Source: Nitratireductor mangrovi
Lineage (GTDB): Bacteria; Pseudomonadota; Alphaproteobacteria; Rhizobiales; Rhizobiaceae
Assembly: GCF_007922615.2 (NCBI RefSeq)
Contig: NZ_CP042301.2
Location: forward strand, 3,270,001 to 3,334,000
Reading direction: 5' to 3'
Length of the DNA: 64,000 nucleotides
Shown: positions 1 to 8,891 of the stretch, in pieces
Numbering within the stretch: the first letter of the stretch is position 1
Layout: each line of letters begins with the position of its first letter
Made by a program: the position numbers and the translations under genes
Notes under the pieces: generated by a model
Seen by the model: the letters and a program-made list of their open reading frames with translations, nothing else
Told to the model about the DNA's origin: nothing
The model's database searches: none

Positions 1-352
1 GAGGCGTATATAGTCGGGGGCTGCTTCGAGTGTCAACACCGATTTCGAACTTTTTTGAATTTTTTGCGACGGTCCGCAAAGGCCGGAAAAGCCGATGCTT
101 GGCGGCCGTTTCGCGACCGCAGGAGGCGCCCAGGCCAGCGCCCGGTTTCAGCCCTATTGACGCCACACTACCGACCGATCTTGGCAAATCGGTTTGGGGG
201 GTCGACGACGACAGACGACCTTGGTGTGGCGGCCCGCGCGATGCGGCGCCAGTGCACGCTCGGTCATTCGTTGACTAACACGCGTCAGGCAGGCAAAGGT
301 CGTCGCGCCGGCTGGCAGCGACACAGAGGTTCGGGACGGATTCGCCGCATAG
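1..352. other. Long non-coding leader before the M23 peptidase
   Basis: I see no convincing gene here. The short frames present lack ribosome binding sites and resemble no family I know. A T-rich patch lies at about 49-68 and a weak hairpin (TTTGCG/CGCAAA) at about 64-81. No clear -35/-10 pair stands out. The stretch probably holds the promoter and leader of the peptidase gene at 353 and the tail of an upstream unit outside the window. Confidence 0.5.
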
Positions 353-2290
353 ATGCATAATGTTGAGCAGACGATAGCCGTGCTCGGCACCGAGCCGCCG
401 CTGGCCGCAGGTGGTCGCAGTGGCCCGCCGGACCGCCGCGAGGTGTCGGCGCGCTGGCTCTCCGGCACCTTTCTGACCGGTCTGACCTCGACCGTTCTGA
501 TGGGTGCCGCCCTGCTCGCCGCGCTCGACGGGCGCGAGCAGCTCGCCACGCCGCCCGAGATCGTCGCCGTCGACGACATGGCCGCCGCCGATGGTGACGG
601 CGAAGCCGCCAAGGCGGCCCGCGTGCTGGTACCGCGCAGTTCCAATCGCGCCCGCGACCGCAGGCGCATGGAAGTGTCGACGGTGAGCCGGGTCGACGAC
701 CGCGACCTGGTGCGCACCGTTCCGTTCGTGCAGGTGAAGATGTCACTCGCCGCCGCGCACGCCACCAGCCGCGATTATCCGCCTTTCGACCCGCTGCAGG
801 TCTTCGCCGAGGATGACGCCGTCCAGACTGCCACAACCGGCCTGATCTACGGCGCCAAGGTGGAAAGCGAGGTCAGCCTCAAGACCGTCGACTTCCCGAT
901 CGAGACGGCAGCCTTCGACGAACGCAGCCGTCTTTCGGCGGACGAGGTCGAGCAGGTGGTGCGCACCACCGGCGCGATCCTGACCGACGGCGACATCCAG
1001 ATCGCCGCGCTGCATTATGTCGATCCGCAGCGTTTCGGCGAGTCGCTGGCGACCGCGACGCTGTCGGCGTCCTACGGCGTTCGCATCGTCCAGGAGAATG
1101 TTTCGGTCGCCCACCAGGATACCGAGACTTCCGCGCCGTTCTTCAACGAGGAGATCATCGCGGTTCGCAGCGAGCGTCCGATCACCGACATCCTGGCCGA
1201 CGCCGGTTACGAGGGCGACGATGCCGCGGCGATGGCGGAAGCGCTCGGCAGGCTGCTCGACGCTCCCGGCCTGAAACCCGGCAACGTGCTTCGCCTCGGC
1301 GTGGAATCGTTGGCTGAGCAAAGCCGCATCATGCGGGCCAGCGTCTACGCGAATGCCACTCACCTGCGCACCGTGGCGGTCGACGACCGCGACCAGTTCG
1401 TTCCCGCCGACGAACCCGAGGCACATCCCGAGGTCGCCGCCGCCTTCAACGAGGAACAGCCGGTCGTGCGCGTGCGCGGAGAACTGCCGCGCGCATATGA
1501 CGGCATCTATCGCGCCGCCTATGCCTACGGCATGACCCGCGACATGACCAAGCAGTTGATCAAGCTCCTGGCCGCGGATGTCGACTTCCAGTCGCGCGTC
1601 AGCCCGTCCGACCAGATCGAGGTCTTCTTCTCCCAGCCGGAGCAGGATGACTCCGCCTCCGAGGATTCCGAGCTCCTCTACGTGAAGGCGACTTTCGGCG
1701 GCAATACGCGCACCTTCTACCGCTTCCGCATGGAGGACGGCACCGCCGACTATTTCGATTCCGAGGGCCGCAGCGCGAAGCAGTTTCTGCTGCGCAACCC
1801 GGTGCCCAATGGCCGCTTCCGTTCCGGCTTCGGCATGCGCCGGCACCCGATCCTCGGCTACCGCAAGATGCACACCGGCGTCGACTGGTCGGCTCCGCGC
1901 GGTACGCCGATCATTGCCTCGGGCAATGGCACGGTCGAAAAGGCCGGCTGGGTCGGCGGCTACGGGCGGCAGACCATCATCCGCCACGCCAATGGCTACA
2001 AGACTTCCTACAGCCACCAGAGCGCGATCGCCAAGGGCGTCGTGCCGGGGGCCAAGGTCCGGCAGGGCCAGGTCGTCGGCTATGTCGGTTCGACAGGCCT
2101 CAGCACCGGCAACCACCTGCATTATGAACTGATCGTCAACGGCACCAAGGTCGACCCGATGCGGGTGCGCCTACCCACCGGCAGGGTTCTCAAGGATCAG
2201 GAACTGGAAGCCTTCAACCGCGAGCGCGAGCGCATCGATGCGTTGCTTGCCGAGGAAAACGAAGGCTCGCTCAAGCTCGCCAGCCGCTGA
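353..2290 (+). CDS. Membrane-anchored M23 family metallopeptidase (peptidoglycan endopeptidase)
   Basis: This 645-residue protein is a probable zinc endopeptidase that cuts peptidoglycan cross-links in the periplasm. A short cytoplasmic tail is followed by one membrane helix at about residues 36-58. A long middle region (about 60-480) has no motif I recognise. The C-terminal M23 (LytM/peptidase) domain shows the zinc and catalytic residues: His498 in RRHP, His507 and Asp511 in HTGVD, and His588/His590 in HLHYE. All expected residues are present, so it should be active. The ATG at 353 has only a weak ribosome binding site, so the N-terminus is less certain. It ends convergently with the exporter gene, with a small hairpin between them. 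Confidence 0.9.
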   Translation: MHNVEQTIAVLGTEPPLAAGGRSGPPDRREVSARWLSGTFLTGLTSTVLMGAALLAALDGREQLATPPEIVAVDDMAAADGDGEAAKAARVLVPRSSNRARDRRRMEVSTVSRVDDRDLVRTVPFVQVKMSLAAAHATSRDYPPFDPLQVFAEDDAVQTATTGLIYGAKVESEVSLKTVDFPIETAAFDERSRLSADEVEQVVRTTGAILTDGDIQIAALHYVDPQRFGESLATATLSASYGVRIVQENVSVAHQDTETSAPFFNEEIIAVRSERPITDILADAGYEGDDAAAMAEALGRLLDAPGLKPGNVLRLGVESLAEQSRIMRASVYANATHLRTVAVDDRDQFVPADEPEAHPEVAAAFNEEQPVVRVRGELPRAYDGIYRAAYAYGMTRDMTKQLIKLLAADVDFQSRVSPSDQIEVFFSQPEQDDSASEDSELLYVKATFGGNTRTFYRFRMEDGTADYFDSEGRSAKQFLLRNPVPNGRFRSGFGMRRHPILGYRKMHTGVDWSAPRGTPIIASGNGTVEKAGWVGGYGRQTIIRHANGYKTSYSHQSAIAKGVVPGAKVRQGQVVGYVGSTGLSTGNHLHYELIVNGTKVDPMRVRLPTGRVLKDQELEAFNRERERIDALLAEENEGSLKLASR

Positions 2291-2296
2291 AGTATT

Positions 2297-2312
2297 GCCC
2301 GCTCAGGCGGGC
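2297..2312. terminator. Hairpin between convergent genes
   Basis: GCCCGC and GCGGGC pair around a TCAG loop and overlap the stop codon of the minus-strand transporter gene. There is no T-run on either side, so it is a weak candidate terminator for the two converging genes. Confidence 0.35.
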
Positions 2313-3853
2313 TCTGTGCCACCCGGGGCCTGCTCCCCGCGCCGCCAATGCGGCTGGGTGAACCAGGCGATGGCACTTCCCGCCAGACAGAGTACCGCCG
2401 AGATCGCCGCCACGGCCTGGAAGGCCCGGTCCGACGCTGCGACGCGCGCCGCCTCTTGCGCTGCCGACAGCTGCGTCTCCGGCAGCGCGCCGAAGGCGGC
2501 GTCCACGCCGGCCGGCAGCGCCGCCGCGAACACCAGACCCGCCACCGCGCCGAGGGCGGCAACCGCCATCAGCCCCGCTGCCCGCGCCACCGCATTGTTG
2601 ATGCCGGAGGCCAGCCCGGTGTCCTCGTCCGGCGTCGCCAGCATCACTGCCGACGACAGCGGCGAGACCAGGATCGACATGCCGAGCCCCATCACGGTCA
2701 ACACCGGCAAGGTCACCAGCCACATCTCGCGCAGCGGCATGGTGGCCGCGAGACCGGCGAAGGAAAGCCCGACCAGCAGCGCCCCGACGGTGAGCGGCAG
2801 GCGCGGGCCAATGCGGTCCGCAAGGCGTCCCGACCGGCTCGACAGGCCGGCGATGAACAGCGAAAGCGGCAGGAACATGAGGCTCGCCTGCCACTCCTTC
2901 GCGCCCCACGCCGAAACCAGCGTCATCGGCAGGAAGAACAGCACTGCCGAGAAACCGAAGAACAGGATCAGCGTATAGATATTGGCGCCGGAAAACGCCT
3001 TCGAGCGGAAGAGCTCGAGCTTGACCATCGGCGCCGCGGCGCGCCCCTCCCAGGCGACGAAGGCGACGAACAGGGCCACGCCCGCGCCGATCCACGCGAC
3101 GGGAGGCAAGCTCCGCGCGGTCTCGGGCAAGCCGAATGCGGTGAGCCCCCAGGCCATCAGCCAGAGGCCGCCGGTCGCCAGCACCGCGCCGGGTATGTCG
3201 AGGGTGCGCCGGTCCGCCGGGCGGTCGCGCGGCACACGCAGCAAAAGCATGCCGATTGCCAGAAATCCGATCGGAACGTTGATGGCGAAGATCAGCCGCC
3301 ACATCCAGTCCTCGCCAAAGGAAAGCAGAAGCCCGCCCAGGAACGGACCGGCCGCGGTCGTCAGCGACGAAAACGCCGCCCAGGTGCCGATCGCCGCGCC
3401 ACGTTCACTGGCCGGGTAGGACTTGGCGATGATGGCGAGGCTGCCGGGCACCATGAGCGCGGCGCCGACCCCCTGCGCGGCGCGCATGTAGATCAGCGTC
3501 TCGCTGTCGGGCGCGACCGCGCAGAAGAGCGACGTCACCATGAAGAGCGCGATGCCGGTCACGAAGATGTTGCGCACGCCGAAGACATCGCCGGCCGCGC
3601 CGCCCAAGAGCACAAGCGCCGACAGAAACAGCATGTAGGAATTGCTGATCCATTGCGCGTCGACCAGCGTGCCGCCGAGATCGGCGCGGATCGCCGGCAT
3701 CGCCAGCGACACCACCGAACCGTCGATGAACCCCATCGACGACGCCAGAATGGCCGACAAAAGCACGAACTTTCGTGACGCGGGCGGGCAGAAGACGCGG
3801 CCTTCGGAAGGCGCGGCGCCGTCGCCGGCAATGGTCGTGGCAGACGTGGCCAT
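2303..3853 (-). CDS. MFS drug transporter, DHA2 (EmrB/QacA) type
   Basis: This 516-residue inner-membrane protein is a probable proton-coupled efflux pump. Length and hydrophobicity pattern fit the 14-helix DHA2 family. Helix 1 follows a 28-residue soluble tail, and the usual early DHA2 signature appears in SMGFIDGSVVSLAMPAI, including the membrane Asp. A motif-C-like segment (AAGPFLGGLLL) supports antiport. No membrane-fusion partner such as EmrA is adjacent, so the substrate cannot be named. The tail ends in a short polar, proline-rich stretch. The gene stands alone between a convergent peptidase and a co-oriented GST-like gene. Confidence 0.9.
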   Translation of the reverse strand: MATSATTIAGDGAAPSEGRVFCPPASRKFVLLSAILASSMGFIDGSVVSLAMPAIRADLGGTLVDAQWISNSYMLFLSALVLLGGAAGDVFGVRNIFVTGIALFMVTSLFCAVAPDSETLIYMRAAQGVGAALMVPGSLAIIAKSYPASERGAAIGTWAAFSSLTTAAGPFLGGLLLSFGEDWMWRLIFAINVPIGFLAIGMLLLRVPRDRPADRRTLDIPGAVLATGGLWLMAWGLTAFGLPETARSLPPVAWIGAGVALFVAFVAWEGRAAAPMVKLELFRSKAFSGANIYTLILFFGFSAVLFFLPMTLVSAWGAKEWQASLMFLPLSLFIAGLSSRSGRLADRIGPRLPLTVGALLVGLSFAGLAATMPLREMWLVTLPVLTVMGLGMSILVSPLSSAVMLATPDEDTGLASGINNAVARAAGLMAVAALGAVAGLVFAAALPAGVDAAFGALPETQLSAAQEAARVAASDRAFQAVAAISAVLCLAGSAIAWFTQPHWRRGEQAPGGTEPA

Positions 3854-3950
3854 GAGCGGCTCCCTTCCAAACCGCTCTATCGGAGTTCTTGCCCCACGGC
3901 CACCCGCGAAACGACGCGGCGTGACGATCCTGCCGGCAGCCGCCAGCGCG

Positions 3951-4721
3951 TCACAAGGCCAGCGGCAGTTCCAGGTGCTTTTCGTACATCATGTCCCGAT
4001 GCGCGATCAGGATCGGGTCGATCGCGGCCGACGTCGCCTCATCAAGCGTTTCAAGAGCACGCCGGTTCCAGCGCTCCATCCGGCAGACGTCCTCCGACAG
4101 CGGCGCGAACATGGCCATGAAGGTCGCGCTGTAGACATCGAGCGCCGTCACGCCGTCGCCGAGATAGTAAGGCCGACCGGCATCAAGCTGGCGCTGGAGC
4201 CGGCCCGACAAGAGACGCAGCAGGTGGGCGACGCGCCGGTCGGCGCTGGCGGCCGTTTCCGGGCGATAGCCATACTTCCTGGCGAGGTAGCCCGCGGCCG
4301 GCTGCGGGAAACCGCCCTCGCCGCGCAGGCCGGCATCGATCAGTTGCAGGCGGCGCGACCAGCCGAGACCGCCCTCGCCGCAGATCTCGTGGGCAAGCCC
4401 GAACATCAGCGCGCGTTCCCCAGGGTCGGCCGGCAACAGCGATGGTTCCGGCGCCAGCCGTTCGGCCAGCATCAGGATATCAGCCCAGCCCGAGCGCGGC
4501 GGCTCCCGGTCGAGAATAGCGACAGGGCCACTGCGCTGCCCGGCCCACTCCTTGATCCGCGGGTCGTCGTAGGACAGGCGCACGGCGGCCCAGCCAATGC
4601 GCTTTATGTGCAGGATGCCCTTGGCCGCCTCGCCCCATGGGCTTGGAATGTCGCCGACCACGACCATGCGCAGGCCAGCACGTTCGATCGCCTCGTCCAG
4701 GCTGATATATTGGAAGCCCAT
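3951..4721 (-). CDS. Glutathione S-transferase-like protein
   Basis: This 256-residue soluble protein has a thioredoxin-like N-terminal half (about 1-90, with SGPVAILD around the position of the usual cis-proline loop) and an all-helical GST C-terminal half. YYLGDGVTALDVYSA matches the conserved helix motif of GST C-terminal domains. The first half is divergent and lacks an obvious catalytic Ser/Cys/Tyr near the N-terminus, so glutathione chemistry is only suggested. The start at 4721 is chosen because GGGGAGGG lies just upstream; an ATG five codons earlier lies inside that site. Substrate unknown. Confidence 0.75.
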   Translation of the reverse strand: MGFQYISLDEAIERAGLRMVVVGDIPSPWGEAAKGILHIKRIGWAAVRLSYDDPRIKEWAGQRSGPVAILDREPPRSGWADILMLAERLAPEPSLLPADPGERALMFGLAHEICGEGGLGWSRRLQLIDAGLRGEGGFPQPAAGYLARKYGYRPETAASADRRVAHLLRLLSGRLQRQLDAGRPYYLGDGVTALDVYSATFMAMFAPLSEDVCRMERWNRRALETLDEATSAAIDPILIAHRDMMYEKHLELPLAL

Positions 4722-4857
4722 ACGCCCTCCCCGCAAAGCTCACGACCGGCGCCGTCATGCGAACCGAGAAAGCACAGGCCAGCCACCCGGTCGAGCCGGC
4801 AGTTGACGGTTTCGGCAGTGCCAGGACGGACCGGGCGGCGGCGGTAGCGCGTCGACG

Positions 4858-6261
4858 CTACTCGACGAATTCCACCGTCACACCTTCGGTGACCATCTTC
4901 GCCAACTCAAACGCATCCCAGTTGGTGAGCCGGACGCAGCCATGGCTGTTGGTCTTGCCGATGCGCGCCGGTTCCGGCGTGCCGTGGATGCCGTAGGTCG
5001 GCTTGGAGAGCGCGATCCATATCGAGCCGACGGGTCCGTTCGGGCCGGGCGGGATGGTGAGGATGCGGTCGTTGTTGCCCTGCTTGAAGTTGAGCTTCGG
5101 ATTGTAGGTGTATTCGGGGTCGAACGCGATCCGCGCCACCGTCACCGTGCCGCTCGGCGAAGGCGTGTCGGTCGAGCCGATCGTCGCCGGATAGGCCGCG
5201 ATCAGATTGCCGGTCGCATCGTAGGCGCGCACCTGCTCGCGGCCCTTGTCCGCGATGATGCGCGAGACCGCGCCGGTCTTGCGCTCCCCGGGACGCGCGA
5301 CCTTGATCCGGGTGCCCGGTCTGGAGAAATCCGCGCCCGGATTGAGCTGCTTCAGATAAGCCTCGTCCATGTGAAAGCGCTCCGCCAGCATTTCCACCGT
5401 CGAGGTGAAGCCGAGTTTTTCCATGCGAGCCTTCTGGCCGTAATCGGCAGGGATCGAGGCGACATACGGCCCGGCGGCGTCCGCGGCCGTGATCGTATAG
5501 GTCTCGAAGGCGTCACCGCCCGTATCGGCAAGGGCCGCGTCGATAAGCTTGGTATCGGCAGGGTCGAGCGTTTCCCCGGTCATTTCCTTGAGCGCCGCGA
5601 GCGCCTTGCGAACATTGCCGCCGATCTGGCCGTCGATCACCCCGGGCGAGACGCCCGCACGATCGAGCAGCACCTGCAGCTTGGCAACGTTCTCGCGCGA
5701 CGCCGTCCGGCCTGGCGAAGCGGGCCGTTCGGAGCTGTCTGGAGGCGGTGTCGAGCCGGTCACCGGATTCTCCGGCAGCGGTTCGCGAACGATGGGCTCG
5801 CCCCTGGCGATCTCGCGATCACGGTCGAGCTCGGGCAAGGTCCGCCGGCGAATGGTTCCGTCGCCAGGATAGGGCTGCTCGAAGGCCGGAGCCTCTTCGC
5901 CGGGCAGCGGCCCGACGGCCCTGCCGAGCTGGCGCTCGCGGAAGCGCCGGTAGCGCTCGAGCGCCGCGGGATTGTTGACGCCCGGCGCCGGCAATGCGCG
6001 GCGCGCCTCCCGGTTGTCGAGCGGATATTCGCGTGGCCGCTCGACCGCCACCACCTCCCCGGTATAAGCGTCCACGATCACCCGGTTGCCGAAACGGTCG
6101 TAATAGACCTCGACGTCGCGATACTGGGCCAGGACGACATCGCCGCGTGCCGATTCGGCAGTGGCCGAAGGCGCGCCGCGCAAGGGTGGCAACGCGCCGG
6201 CTGAAACGGCCGGCAGCAGGAAGGCAAGAAGCGCGGTGGCGGAAAGCGTCGTTCGATTCAT
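4858..6261 (-). CDS. L,D-transpeptidase (YkuD family) with peptidoglycan-binding and LysM-like regions
   Basis: This 467-residue exported enzyme probably forms 3-3 peptidoglycan cross-links or attaches lipoprotein to the wall. It begins with a signal peptide (MNRTT then a hydrophobic run ending near ALPPL). Next come a proline- and arginine-rich low-complexity region, a helical peptidoglycan-binding segment (around VLLDRAGVSPGVIDGQIGG), a LysM-like segment (LKQLNPGADF) and the YkuD domain. The catalytic motif is complete: IHGTPEP and SHGCVRLTNW, with the nucleophile at Cys442 close to the C-terminus. An upstream in-frame ATG at 6297 is rejected because the signal peptide starts at 6261. Confidence 0.92.
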   Translation of the reverse strand: MNRTTLSATALLAFLLPAVSAGALPPLRGAPSATAESARGDVVLAQYRDVEVYYDRFGNRVIVDAYTGEVVAVERPREYPLDNREARRALPAPGVNNPAALERYRRFRERQLGRAVGPLPGEEAPAFEQPYPGDGTIRRRTLPELDRDREIARGEPIVREPLPENPVTGSTPPPDSSERPASPGRTASRENVAKLQVLLDRAGVSPGVIDGQIGGNVRKALAALKEMTGETLDPADTKLIDAALADTGGDAFETYTITAADAAGPYVASIPADYGQKARMEKLGFTSTVEMLAERFHMDEAYLKQLNPGADFSRPGTRIKVARPGERKTGAVSRIIADKGREQVRAYDATGNLIAAYPATIGSTDTPSPSGTVTVARIAFDPEYTYNPKLNFKQGNNDRILTIPPGPNGPVGSIWIALSKPTYGIHGTPEPARIGKTNSHGCVRLTNWDAFELAKMVTEGVTVEFVE

Positions 6262-6366
6262 GGTCCCCTCGGCGGTCGTAGTACCGTGCGCGGCCATACC
6301 GCGCGTCGTATCGATGATGCCAATTCGCAGATGAACCGGACATGAAGATGGCAGGCTTGAGACCCC

Positions 6367-6735
6367 TCAACGCTGCTGGTTGAGGCCGAGCTCCTTTTGC
6401 AGCTTCCTGGTGAGGTTGAGCGAGGCGAGCCTGTGGCTCTCGGCCAGGTAGTCCTTGAGGGTGGCGTCATCCATGCTTTCGTCGGAAAAGCGCTGGATCC
6501 ACTTCATCCCGCGCGAGGCGAGATAGGGTGCAGGGCGCAGCCCGGGCTGCTCTTTCAGAATGTCATAGGCCATCTCGGACGCCTTGAAGGTGATGTAGGG
6601 CATCGCCTCGCGGCTCCAGCCGGCGATCGCGAACACCTTGCCGCCAACCTTCCAGACATCGGCGCCGCCCCATTGCACGACATGGGTGGCGTGCGGCAGC
6701 GTCGAACAGAAGGTGTTATATTCGTCGAGGGTCAT
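6367..6735 (-). CDS. MmcQ/YjbR family DNA-binding-like protein
   Basis: This 122-residue soluble protein matches the MmcQ/YjbR family in length and order of motifs. It starts MTLDEYNTFCSTLPHATH, has the central WKVGGKVFAIAGW strand pair, and ends with a YLAESHRLA helix. Members adopt a CyaY-like/DNA-binding-like fold, but the biological role is unresolved. The open frame extends far upstream to 7692; I reject that because it runs antisense through the next gene and only the last 122 residues look like a protein family. It is transcribed convergently towards the L,D-transpeptidase promoter region. Confidence 0.85.
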   Translation of the reverse strand: MTLDEYNTFCSTLPHATHVVQWGGADVWKVGGKVFAIAGWSREAMPYITFKASEMAYDILKEQPGLRPAPYLASRGMKWIQRFSDESMDDATLKDYLAESHRLASLNLTRKLQKELGLNQQR

Positions 6736-6984
6736 GCCGCACCCTACCCGTATCCTACCGTCGTCGACAGGATGACAGCGGCTGACGCGTCTTGCTCCTG
6801 ACAATCGCTGCAACGCCCCGTCCGGGGCGTCTGCAGAACCCTTTGCCGTGAGTCCTTCATTCGTGCCTGTTGTCTCAACGACATTGCGCGTTGGCGTCAT
6901 TTTCTGTCTTCTCGACATCCGAAGCAGCTGGACGGAACAGGAAGGGCACCCGGAAATGCTGAAGACCAACCTGGTGGCGGCGTC

Positions 6985-8205
6985 TTGGACTCGCTGATCA
7001 ATGCCGCCGCCCGCGCACTCGCCTCCGGCGACACGCTCGGCGCGCTCAAGCGGGTGGCCACCCGCGACGACGCGCCGGCGCTGGCACTGCGCGGCATCGC
7101 CATGGCCCAGCTTGGCGAGTTCGACAGCGCCAAGGTGCTGCTGCGGCGCGCGGCTCGCGCTTTTGGCCCGCGCGAAGCGGTTGCACGCGCCCGCTGTATC
7201 GTGGCCGAGGCCGAGATAGCGCTTGTCTCGCGTGACCTCGGCCGACCTGCAACCAAGCTGGCGGCGGCGCGAGCGACGCTTGAAGCGCATGGCGACCGCG
7301 CCAACGCGCTGCACGCCCGTAACATCGAGGCGCGGCGTCTGCTCCTTGTCGGCCGCCTCGGCGAGGCCGAAGCGCTGCTGACGGAAGCCGTTCCCGAGAC
7401 CTTTCCGCCGGCGCTGAGGGCAGGGCACGAACTGGTAACAGCCGGCATCGCCATCCGACGCCTGGAGGCACGGCGTGCCGGCGAGGCCTTGCGCCGCGCC
7501 GGGCTGGCCGCCCGCCAGGCCGGCATCGAAGCGCTGGCCGCGGATGTGGAGAGCGCGTCGCTTGCCCTGACAGTGCCAGCCGCCCGCCTGATCGCGCGGG
7601 GCACGGAACGACCGCTCCTGCTGGCCGAGGTCGAAACGATACTGACTACCGATGCGCTGATTTTCGACGCCTGCCGCAGCCTCGTCGGACATCGCGACCA
7701 GACGGTCTCGCTGGCGAGCCGGCCTGTCCTGTTCGCGCTGGCCCGCGCCCTCGCCGAGGCCTGGCCCAACGACGTGGCCAGGAGCGACTTACTCAAGCGA
7801 GCGTTCGGCGCGCGCCATGTCGACGAATCGCATCGTGCCCGGCTGCGGGTCGAAATCGGGCGTCTGCGCGCCACGCTTCGCCCCCTCGTCGGCATCGAGG
7901 CCACTTCAACTGGCTTTACGCTCGCGCCTCCGCCGGCGACCGACGTCGTTGTGCTGGCTCCGCCAGTCGACGAGAAGGACGCCGCGGTTCTGGCGCTTCT
8001 CGCCGATGGCGAATCCTGGTCGAGTTCGTCGCTCGCCCTGGCGCTGGGCGCCAGCCCGCGCACGGTGCAGCGAGCGCTCGAAAGGCTGGCTGAAAGCGGC
8101 AAGGTCCAGGCCTATGGCCGCGGGCGGGCGCATCGCTGGGTTGCCGCCAGCGTTCCGGGTTTCCCGACAGCCTTGTTACTCCCGGGCGCGCTGGCGATCG
8201 ACTAG
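6985..8205 (+). CDS. Predicted transcriptional regulator: helical-repeat protein with C-terminal winged helix
   Basis: This protein of about 406 residues is mostly alpha-helical and alanine-rich over the first 215 residues, with TPR-like repeats (pattern A..L...G....A...L). The middle (about 220-310) contains a region rich in Arg and Leu that could be a first winged helix of the OmpR/SARP type (ALAEAWPNDVARSDLLKRAF). Near the C-terminus is a clear helix-turn-helix: LALALGASPRTVQRALERL. The start is a TTG at 6985 preceded by GGTGG; no ATG is available upstream in frame, so the first residues are uncertain. A beta-propeller gene follows after 35 bases, suggesting a two-gene unit. No named family is claimed. 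Confidence 0.65.
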   Translation: MDSLINAAARALASGDTLGALKRVATRDDAPALALRGIAMAQLGEFDSAKVLLRRAARAFGPREAVARARCIVAEAEIALVSRDLGRPATKLAAARATLEAHGDRANALHARNIEARRLLLVGRLGEAEALLTEAVPETFPPALRAGHELVTAGIAIRRLEARRAGEALRRAGLAARQAGIEALAADVESASLALTVPAARLIARGTERPLLLAEVETILTTDALIFDACRSLVGHRDQTVSLASRPVLFALARALAEAWPNDVARSDLLKRAFGARHVDESHRARLRVEIGRLRATLRPLVGIEATSTGFTLAPPPATDVVVLAPPVDEKDAAVLALLADGESWSSSSLALALGASPRTVQRALERLAESGKVQAYGRGRAHRWVAASVPGFPTALLLPGALAID

Positions 8206-8240
8206 ACGAGGAGCGTCAACCGAGCGAACGAGAGCAACCG

Positions 8241-8873
8241 ATGAAACATGCACAAGCCGAGATCGTCCGCGAATATGGCCCCTACGAAGGGATCGAGAAC
8301 GTTCACGGGCTCACCTTCGATGGCAAGACCGTCTGGTTCGCCTCCGGCGAGCGCTTGAATGCGCTGAACCCTGGCGACGGAGCTCTCGGACGGGTGATCG
8401 AAGTGCCCGCCGATGCTGGTACGGCCTTCGACGGCCAGCACCTCTACCAGCTTGCCGACGACCGCATCCAAAAGATCGAGCCCGACAGCGGTCGCGTGGT
8501 CGCCACCATTCCGACCCCCGGCGGTGCCGGTTCCGGCCTTGCCTGGGCGGAAGGCTCGCTCTGGGTGGGCCAGCACCGCAACCGCAAGATCGTCCGGGTC
8601 GATCCCGAGACCGGAGCGGTGCTGCGCACCATCGACTGCAGCCGTTTCGTCACCGGGGTGACCTGGGTCGATAGCGAGTTGTGGCACGGCACCTGGGAAG
8701 CCGGAGAAAGCGACCTGCGTCGCATCGATCCGGACAGCGGCGAGGTGCTCCACCGCCTCGACCTGCCGCCCGACACTGGCGTATCCGGTCTCGAATCGGA
8801 CGGCGGCGATCTGTTCTATTGCGGCGGTGGTGCCAGCGGCAAGGTGCGCGCCATTCGACGTCCGCGCGGCTGA
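8241..8873 (+). CDS. Small beta-propeller protein (YVTN/SMP-30-like repeats)
   Basis: This 210-residue protein consists of about five repeats of a beta-propeller blade, each with a G.LW/G...W strand and a D..TG/D..SG turn: WFASGERLNALNPGDG, RIQKIEPDSGRVV, RKIVRVDPETGAV and DLRRIDPDSGEVL. It resembles glutamine cyclotransferase-like or PQQ-binding-type repeat proteins, but is short and has no signal peptide, so it is probably cytoplasmic. No catalytic residues can be assigned. It follows the predicted regulator at 6985 and likely shares its transcript, which suggests a sensor or accessory role; that is inference. Confidence 0.75.
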   Translation: MKHAQAEIVREYGPYEGIENVHGLTFDGKTVWFASGERLNALNPGDGALGRVIEVPADAGTAFDGQHLYQLADDRIQKIEPDSGRVVATIPTPGGAGSGLAWAEGSLWVGQHRNRKIVRVDPETGAVLRTIDCSRFVTGVTWVDSELWHGTWEAGESDLRRIDPDSGEVLHRLDLPPDTGVSGLESDGGDLFYCGGGASGKVRAIRRPRG

Positions 8874-8891
8874 ACGACGGCGGCGCTTCGG

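Noticed and set aside
743..2122. 459-residue open frame on the minus strand inside the M23 gene
   Set aside because: It is antisense to a clear peptidase with intact motifs; long shadow frames are normal at this GC content.
2348..3778. 476-residue plus-strand frame opposite the MFS transporter
   Set aside because: Arg/His-rich composition with no family motif; it mirrors the transporter codons.
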